Positions 58,965 to 64,000 of a stretch of DNA of 64,000 bases are shown here, in pieces. Position numbers and translations under genes: made by a program. Below the pieces are notes generated by a model that was not told the DNA's origin, searched no databases, and saw only the letters and a list, made by a program, of their open reading frames with translations. Origin of the DNA: Anaerolineae bacterium (GTDB taxonomy: Bacteria > Chloroflexota > Anaerolineae > Caldilineales > Caldilineaceae); contig JAUIHI010000011.1 in the NCBI GenBank assembly GCA_030432295.1, positions 62,001 to 126,000 on the forward strand. The letters run 5' to 3'. How positions within the stretch are numbered: the stretch's first letter is position 1; each line of letters opens with the position of its first letter.

Positions 58965-59600
58965 ATGTCACACCAAAACCGCGTCACCCCCGTTTCCCAA
59001 CTGATTGACACCCCAGCTCGGGGCACACTGATGGGCAACCGGGGCTGCCTGCACAATGCGCGGGGCGAGATCATCCGGAGTTTTGTGGGCAAGCGCTGGA
59101 TCGCCTGTCTGCTGGAATTTCGGGGACGAAAACGGGCGCTGATGACGCCTGGACGCTATACGGAACTCTTCTTTCTGGACGAAGTGACGGCCCTGGCCGC
59201 GGGACACCGCCCCTGTGCCGAGTGCAGGCGAGCAGACTACAACCTTTTCCGCCAGGCGTGGGTGGCCGCGGGTCTGCCCAGCCGGGGCAGCCTGCCCGGC
59301 GCGGACGAGATGGACGCGCATCTGCACGCGGAGCGGCTCGACGCCGCAGGTGCGAAAGCCACCCACCCCGCGCTCCTGGCCGATCTCCCCGCTGGCGTCT
59401 TTATCGTTTTGGACGGCAACGACCGGCCTCTCCTTTTCCACGACGGCCTGTTGTGGCCGTGGACGCCCGGCGGCTATTCAACGCCCGTTTCGCTCACACC
59501 GGATACACCGCTCCGGCTTCTCACCCCGCCGTCGATTGTGGCTGTTCTGGCCGCCGGGTATGTGCCGACGGTTCACAGGTCTATCTTGGACGCGGTGTGA
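58965..59600 (+). CDS. Conserved hypothetical protein with AGHRPCAECRR motif
   Basis: 211 residues. An N-terminal beta-rich region (TLMGNRGCLHNARGEIIRSF, KRWIACLLEFRGRKRALM) is followed by LAAGHRPCAECRRADYNLFR (about 79-98). This Cys-x2-Cys site resembles the metal-binding Ada-type signature AGxRPCxxC but without the rest of Ada. The C-terminal half is another small domain with HPALLADLPAGVFIVLDGN. A nucleic-acid or metal role is possible, not shown. The ATG follows a CAACTCGCAACTCGCAACC repeat and lacks a ribosome site. Confidence 0.7.
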   Translation: MSHQNRVTPVSQLIDTPARGTLMGNRGCLHNARGEIIRSFVGKRWIACLLEFRGRKRALMTPGRYTELFFLDEVTALAAGHRPCAECRRADYNLFRQAWVAAGLPSRGSLPGADEMDAHLHAERLDAAGAKATHPALLADLPAGVFIVLDGNDRPLLFHDGLLWPWTPGGYSTPVSLTPDTPLRLLTPPSIVAVLAAGYVPTVHRSILDAV

Positions 59601-59613
59601 TGTCCGCCCGACC

Positions 59614-59688
59614 CTAAAGAGGCCGGCCACGCTAACGTGGCCCAGCTACCGAACAACGCCCCGTAAACGGGGCTTGCGACGCCTTTAG
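59614..59688. repeat. Cruciform-like hairpin cluster
   Basis: The inner hairpins GCCACG-CTAA-CGTGGC and GCCCCGT-A-AACGGGGC are enclosed by CTAAAG-A-GGC/GCC-TTTAG. Similar GC-rich hairpins occur at 17722-17848. Confidence 0.6.
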
Positions 59689-59715
59689 TTTCCTGCGTAG
59701 AAAAAGCCCTCCACA

Positions 59716-59735
59716 TCTGCTATACTTACCTTAAC
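59716..59735 (+). promoter_or_regulatory. Extended -10 promoter of CCA-transferase gene
   Basis: TCTGCTATACTTACCTTAAC, with TAGAAA 17 nt before TATACT as a possible -35. It differs from the leuS promoter (TGTGCTATACTCACCTTATG) at only four of twenty positions. Confidence 0.5.
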
Positions 59736-59754
59736 TGTACCGGTTTTATGGTTT

Positions 59755-59808
59755 TCCTATCCGCTTCGATCCGCTCAATCCGCGTCATCCGCGGTCTATT
59801 CCCATTTT
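59755..59808. repeat. ATCCGCG-word repeat before CCA-transferase gene
   Basis: CTATCCGCTTCGATCCGCTC, then AATCCGCGTCATCCGCGGTC: four degenerate copies of an ATCCGC unit directly upstream of the start codon. Confidence 0.65.
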
Positions 59809-59809
59809 T

Positions 59810-62533
59810 ATGCCCATTCACACCGTCATCCTGACCCACGAACACGCGGACTTCGACGCCCTGGCTTCCCTGCTGGGCGGGGCGCTGCTCTTCCCTGGCA
59901 CAATTCCCGTACTGCCCCGCACAATCAACCGCAATGGAAAGGCTTTTCTGGCCCTCTACCGCTCCTCCTTTCCCTTTGTCGAGCCGGATCGGATGCCACG
60001 TGGCCAGGTGGAGCAGGCCATTCTGGTGGATACCCGCACTTTCAACGCGGTCAAAGGAATGGACGAAGCCACCGAATATCTGCTCATCGACCACCACACC
60101 CACACAGAGCCATTGCCCGCTGGCTGGCGCAGGTGGGAGGATGGGCTTGGCCCGCTGAATACCGGGGCCAATACAACGCTGCTGGTAGAAAAGTTGATGG
60201 TGCAGGGCGCAGATGTAACGCCGATTCAGGCCACACTGCTGGCCCTGGGCATCTACGAAGACACAGGCGGACTGCTCTACAGTTCCACAACCCACCGGGA
60301 CGCCCGTTGCGTGGCCTGGCTGCTGGAGGAAGGAGCGAAGGTGGAAGTTGTGCATCGTTTTACCCACTATCCCCTTAGCCCCCAGCAGCAGGCATTGGGC
60401 GACGATCTGATCGCCAACGCCGAGCACGTGCAGGTGGCCGGTCAGACACTCGTCATTGCCACAGCCAGCGCGCCCGACTTTCAGGACGAAGTGAGCGCGC
60501 TGGCCCATAAACTGCGCGAACTCTACGAAGCAGACGCTGTCTTTGTGGTGGTGGCCCTGCACGACCGGGTGCAGGTAGTGGCGCGCAGCCGTAGCGACGG
60601 GGTGGATGTGGGCGCAATCGCCACGGCCCTGGGCGGCGGTGGACACAGACGGGCCGCGGCCGCACTTGTGCGCGGGGGGAGTCTGGCCGATGTGCGGGCC
60701 AGAATTTTGAAGATGGCTGGCGTCTCTGTACGCCCCCCCCTGACCGTCCGGGAAATGATGAGCCGGGGACGTCCCCAAACTTTGCCACCGGAAATGGCTG
60801 TGGGAGACGCGGCCATCCTCATGCGCCGCTACGGCCACGAGGGCTTTCCCGTTGTGGCGACCAAAGCGGATGGACACGACGATCTGTTGGGGATTCTCCT
60901 GCGCCGGGACGCAGATCGGGCCATCGATCACGGCCTGGAGAAGCGCTCGGTGGAGATGCTTATGCGCGCAGGCAGGGTGACTATCGGTCCTGACGCGCCC
61001 ATCACCGAACTGCACCGGCTGATGATCGAGAGCGGCTGGGGGCAGATTCCGGTTGTGGACGGCGCGGGGCAGATCATCGGCATTGTCACCCGCACAGACC
61101 TGATAAAGCTGTGGGGCGAAGAGGGGGACGACAGCCACAGCCTTCCCGACGTAAGCCGGGAACTGGTCGAAATTCTCCCACCTGTCCAACACCGGCTGCT
61201 GCGGCTGGCCGGGGAGATGGCGACAGAATACGGCCACGCCGTCTATGTAGTCGGTGGCTTTGCCCGGGACCTGCTGCTGGGACGCATCCACGAAAGAGGC
61301 AGCAACGCGGATTTGGATGTGGTGGTAGAAGGCGACGCCATCGCCCTGCTGGAAGCGATGCAGAGCCGCTGCGGGGGGCGCATTGTCACCCACCGGCGTT
61401 TTGGCACGGCCAAATGGCTGCTGGACGAGCCGACCCATCCCATCACCTGCGTCGAACTGGTGGCTGAGGCTGGTACGCTGCCGGCCCATCTGGACCTGGT
61501 GACGGCACGCACAGAATTCTACACCGAGCCGACTGTCCTGCCCACAGTCGAGCAGGGCAGTATTAAACTGGACCTGCACCGGCGGGATTTTACTATCAAC
61601 ACCCTGGCGATTGTGCTGACGCCGGACCGCTGGGGCGATCTACTGGACTTCTACGGCGGGCTGGCCGATCTGCGATTGGGGCTGATCCGGGTGCTGCACA
61701 GTCTGAGTTTTGTAGACGATCCCACCCGCATTCTGCGCGCGGTGCGCTACGAGCAACGCTTCGATTTCAGCATCGAAAAGCGCACGCTGGAGTTGCTGAC
61801 CGATGCCGTGCCCCTGGTGGATCGGGTGACGCCAGCCCGCATCCGCCACGAACTGGACCGCATCTTTCAGGAGCAGACGCCGGAGAAAGCCCTCTACCGG
61901 CTGGACGAATTGGGAGTGCTGGCGGCCATCCATCCCCAGCTGGCGACGACCGCCACGCTGGCAGGGAAGTATGCAGCCCTGCGTTCCCGGCTGGCCGCGG
62001 GCGATCCCTCTCTGGCCGAGGCGGGGGAAGTCATCGAGCGCCTCTACTGGGGGCTGCTAGTCTATCCGCTGCTGCCCGCCGAAGCCGTGGACGCGGATGA
62101 GGAAATCGCCACGGGTATCGTCGGCGAACTGACCGAAACACTGAAACTGCGGGGCGAAACCACCCGGCTGATGCTGCGCCTGGCCCATCTGAAAGCTTAT
62201 CGGGACGAACTGGCCGACGCTTCTCTGCGTCCCAGCCGGGTCGTGGAGATTCTGGACCGGTCGCCCCTGGCCGCGCGCCTGCTCTTTGGCCTGGCCGAAG
62301 ACGACCCAACTATCGACGCCCACCTGCGCCGCTTCCAGGACGAGTGGCAGCACATCCGCCCGACAGTCACAGGTCGGGAGCTGGCGGGAATGGGCATTCG
62401 TCCCGGCCCGACTTTCGGCCACATTTTGCGCCGTCTGCGTGCCGACCTGCTGGATGGGAAGATTGCGGGCGTGGCAGAAGAGAAGCGGTTGGCTGGGGCG
62501 TTGATAGAGGAGCAATCACACCCACAGGAGTAA
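59810..62533 (+). CDS. cca: CCA tRNA nucleotidyltransferase with N-terminal DHH/DHHA1 and CBS domains
   Basis: 907 residues, far longer than a plain CCA enzyme (about 400-450). N-terminal DHH phosphoesterase: THEHADFDALAS, LLIDHHTHTE and the DHHA1 motif GGGGHRRAAAA (about 280). Two CBS modules (about 310-440; VREMMSRGRPQT, GQIPVVDGAGQIIGIVTRTD) may sense adenine nucleotides. Then the polymerase head, VYVVGGFARDLLLG and NADLDVVVEGDA (catalytic DxD), RRDFTINTLAI, and the RNA-binding helical part (FVDDPTRILRAVRYEQRF). The architecture is known in Aquifex-like and other deep bacterial lineages, where it adds A or CCA to tRNA; the DHH part may remove nucleotides. Whether it adds all of CCA or only A is open. 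Confidence 0.93.
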   Translation: MPIHTVILTHEHADFDALASLLGGALLFPGTIPVLPRTINRNGKAFLALYRSSFPFVEPDRMPRGQVEQAILVDTRTFNAVKGMDEATEYLLIDHHTHTEPLPAGWRRWEDGLGPLNTGANTTLLVEKLMVQGADVTPIQATLLALGIYEDTGGLLYSSTTHRDARCVAWLLEEGAKVEVVHRFTHYPLSPQQQALGDDLIANAEHVQVAGQTLVIATASAPDFQDEVSALAHKLRELYEADAVFVVVALHDRVQVVARSRSDGVDVGAIATALGGGGHRRAAAALVRGGSLADVRARILKMAGVSVRPPLTVREMMSRGRPQTLPPEMAVGDAAILMRRYGHEGFPVVATKADGHDDLLGILLRRDADRAIDHGLEKRSVEMLMRAGRVTIGPDAPITELHRLMIESGWGQIPVVDGAGQIIGIVTRTDLIKLWGEEGDDSHSLPDVSRELVEILPPVQHRLLRLAGEMATEYGHAVYVVGGFARDLLLGRIHERGSNADLDVVVEGDAIALLEAMQSRCGGRIVTHRRFGTAKWLLDEPTHPITCVELVAEAGTLPAHLDLVTARTEFYTEPTVLPTVEQGSIKLDLHRRDFTINTLAIVLTPDRWGDLLDFYGGLADLRLGLIRVLHSLSFVDDPTRILRAVRYEQRFDFSIEKRTLELLTDAVPLVDRVTPARIRHELDRIFQEQTPEKALYRLDELGVLAAIHPQLATTATLAGKYAALRSRLAAGDPSLAEAGEVIERLYWGLLVYPLLPAEAVDADEEIATGIVGELTETLKLRGETTRLMLRLAHLKAYRDELADASLRPSRVVEILDRSPLAARLLFGLAEDDPTIDAHLRRFQDEWQHIRPTVTGRELAGMGIRPGPTFGHILRRLRADLLDGKIAGVAEEKRLAGALIEEQSHPQE

Positions 62534-62538
62534 AAGCG

Positions 62539-62835
62539 ATGGCCTTTGTAGCTATGTTTCAAGGAACAGCAGCAGCGGAACATCTGTCCACAGTGAAAGA
62601 ATCTGTGGCGATTCTGGAACGCGAGAGCAGAGATCAGCCGGGAACGATCCGCTACGAATTTTATCAATCCGCAGAAGAGCCAACACTTTTTCTGCTCTTT
62701 GCCATCTGGGAAACCGAAGCAGACTGGCGAGCGCACATTGCGTCGGAAGCCCATCGCAAACACGTGTCATTCCTGCCTGCCGGTGCCTGGAAGATACGAC
62801 CTGCCAAGAGCGAATGGCAGGCTTTGTCTGATTGA
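62539..62835 (+). CDS. Antibiotic biosynthesis monooxygenase (ABM) domain protein
   Basis: 98 residues, ferredoxin-like fold. FVAMFQGTAAAEHLSTVKES, PGTIRYEFYQSAEEPTLFLL and WETEADWRAHIASEAHRKHV follow the ABM pattern (E-P-G-x-x-x-Y/F, Y/F-E-x-W, H near the end). Such small dimeric proteins oxidise quinols or degrade heme, and many are uncharacterised. AGGAG stands before the ATG. It starts 5 nt after the CCA-transferase stop and so is probably in the same message. Confidence 0.85.
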   Translation: MAFVAMFQGTAAAEHLSTVKESVAILERESRDQPGTIRYEFYQSAEEPTLFLLFAIWETEADWRAHIASEAHRKHVSFLPAGAWKIRPAKSEWQALSD

Positions 62836-62895
62836 GTAGAAGTACGCTATCGAGTTCCAGTCTATCGAAATCCCCCATCCATAGGAGAACCCTCA

Positions 62896-64000
62896 ATGAA
62901 AATCACCGCCATCAGACCCATCTTCGCTCAGGGCGAGCGCCGGGTCTTTGTCTTTGTCAAAGTGGAGACCGATCAGCCCGGTCTGATCGGTTGGGGCGAG
63001 GCATCGTTGGAGGGCAAGCCCCGGGCTGTGGCTGGCTGCATCCAGGATATGGAGCCGATGATTCTGGGGATGGACCCGCGCAATGTGGAGCATTGCTGGC
63101 AGATTCTCTACCGCAGCGCGTTCTGGCGGATGGGGATTATCGGCCTGTCGGCCATCTCCGGCATTGACCAGGCCCTGTGGGACATCAAAGGCAAAGAACT
63201 GGGACGGCCTGTCTACGAACTGCTGGGCGGCAAAGTGCGGGACCGGGTGCGGATGTACACCCACTTCGGCGGGGCCACGCCGGATGAGATGGCCGAAGAC
63301 GCGGCATCCAAAGTGGCAAAGGGCTGGACGGCAGTCAAGACAGTGCCTGTGCCCATTACAAATATTGTAGATGGCATTGGCGTCCAGAAGCAGGCCGAGG
63401 CCGGTCTGCGTGCCGTGCGGGAAGCCGTGGGCGACGATATCGACATTCTGCTCGATATGCACGGCCGGGTGACACCCCAGATGGCGATCCAATACGCCCG
63501 ACGCTTCGAGCCGTATGCCCCATTCTTTATGGAGGAACCAGCCCAGGCCGAGAACCCCGCGGCGATGGCCGCGATTGCCAAAGCCACGACGATTCCCATT
63601 GCCACCGGCGAACGGCTGCTCACACGCTGGGGTTTCCGGGAGATTCTGGAGACGGGCGCGGCCAGCCTGCTCCAGCCCGACACCTGCCACGCGGGGGGCA
63701 TCAGCGAAATCCGGCGCATCGGCGCGCTGGCCGAAGTCTACTACGCGGGGATGGCCCCCCACAACCCCTACGGGCCGGTTTCCACCGCGGCCTGTGTCCA
63801 GGTGGATTTTGCCATGCCCAACTTTGTGATTCAAGAAATGGTAGACCCGGATGTTTCACCCATTTCTATGTTAGAATTTGTGGTCGAACCACTGGAAGTG
63901 GTAGACGGCCATATTCTGCCCCCCACCAAACCGGGCATCGGCGTGGAGGTGGACGAGGCGGCCTGTCTGCGTCGCCAGCCCGATTTCACAGCGCCCAGCT
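62896..64000 (+). CDS. Mandelate racemase/galactonate dehydratase-like enolase superfamily enzyme, 3' end beyond window
   Basis: At least 368 residues; the stop lies outside the window. It begins MKITAIRPIFAQGERRVFVF with AGGAGA 8 nt upstream. GWGEASLEGKPRAV, AFWRMGIIGLSAISGIDQAL and ALWDIKGKELGRPVYELLGG are the capping-domain signatures. Catalytic and metal residues: Asp/His in LLDMHGRVTP (about 188-190), Glu in FMEEPAQAEN, Glu in ATGERLLTRW and His in APHNPYGPVS. The D-x-H acid/base pair together with H-N-P-Y-G is typical of the D-galactonate dehydratase group, so it probably dehydrates an acid sugar. No sugar transporter is in view. Confidence 0.9.
   Translation, partial: MKITAIRPIFAQGERRVFVFVKVETDQPGLIGWGEASLEGKPRAVAGCIQDMEPMILGMDPRNVEHCWQILYRSAFWRMGIIGLSAISGIDQALWDIKGKELGRPVYELLGGKVRDRVRMYTHFGGATPDEMAEDAASKVAKGWTAVKTVPVPITNIVDGIGVQKQAEAGLRAVREAVGDDIDILLDMHGRVTPQMAIQYARRFEPYAPFFMEEPAQAENPAAMAAIAKATTIPIATGERLLTRWGFREILETGAASLLQPDTCHAGGISEIRRIGALAEVYYAGMAPHNPYGPVSTAACVQVDFAMPNFVIQEMVDPDVSPISMLEFVVEPLEVVDGHILPPTKPGIGVEVDEAACLRRQPDFTAPS

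Noticed and set aside
59614-59688. tRNA-like folded sequence
   Set aside because: The hairpins are symmetrical GC stems without D- or T-loop signatures or an acceptor/CCA arrangement.

Overview
The window is GC-rich (roughly 60% by eye) and carries about 60 protein genes on both strands. It has no visible rRNA, tRNA, CRISPR array or prophage. The organism looks like a member of the Chloroflexota (Anaerolineae/Caldilineae type). The clues are F420 biosynthesis genes, a MalT-like LuxR regulator, DUF1572/DinB-like and DUF2306 proteins, a stand-alone homocysteine methyltransferase with an ASKHA reactivator, and very repeat-rich intergenic spaces. The assignment is inference from gene content; no marker gene was compared.

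Layout. 1-7.3 kb (minus): two tandem ArnT-like glycosyltransferases (one cut by the window edge), a HIT hydrolase, a Uma2-type nuclease and leuS with a structured leader. 7.8-10.6 kb (plus): mscL, a DinB-like protein, a zinc-free MDR reductase and a MaoC hydratase. 10.7-12.2 kb (minus): a secreted SpaA-like/LysM protein. 12.6-13.1 kb: a membrane-anchored Cas4-like nuclease. 13.2-15.4 kb (minus): cofC, cofD and an FbiB-like nitroreductase (F420). 15.7-21.5 kb: an SLC13 transporter, a nitrilase-fold protein without its catalytic Cys, an FprA-type ferredoxin reductase and two small membrane proteins. 21.8-25.9 kb: dnaE. 25.9-29.3 kb: tandem PAS-GAF-histidine kinases, the first frameshifted by a 31-nt insert ending in nine Gs. 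29.4-31.8 kb: three LiaF/LiaI-like membrane proteins. 32.3-38.3 kb: four membrane or redox genes downstream of a MalT-like LuxR regulator, with MalT-box-like repeats between. 38.4-41.4 kb: a lipoprotein, a beta-lactamase-fold hydrolase and a VapBC-like pair. 41.5-43.1 kb: guaA. 43.3-49.5 kb: ASKHA corrinoid-reactivase, S9 peptidase, 'virulence factor' protein, homocysteine methyltransferase and DUF1638. 49.5-50.4 kb: higBA plus a 45-residue zinc ribbon. 50.5-64 kb: mixed metabolism (phosphatase-superfamily enzyme, TlpA redoxin, DUF4349 lipoprotein, dehydrogenase, gamma-glutamyltransferase, arginase, acetyltransferase, fused DHH-CBS-CCA tRNA nucleotidyltransferase, ABM monooxygenase, enolase-superfamily dehydratase).

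How genes work together. cofD and cofC overlap by one base and follow a nitroreductase that fits the dehydro-F420 reductase step. The 43-49 kb genes fit a split cobalamin-dependent methionine synthase, with the homocysteine module and the corrinoid reactivator present and the folate and B12 modules elsewhere.

The strongest unexplained signal is the repeat landscape. Several families of short word-based inverted repeats (ATTGGGTATTGGATATT, ATCCGCG, CTGCGGT, CACGAAGG, ACGTTTCAC, CTGACAG-centred and GACTTTTT hairpins) fill most gaps. Some act as likely terminators. Related words also sit in frame inside three genes (a glycosyltransferase, dnaE and the ASKHA reactivase) and form the end of cofC. 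Several promoters share the extended -10 pattern TGNTA(T/G)ACT, and at least three genes appear to be transcribed without a leader.
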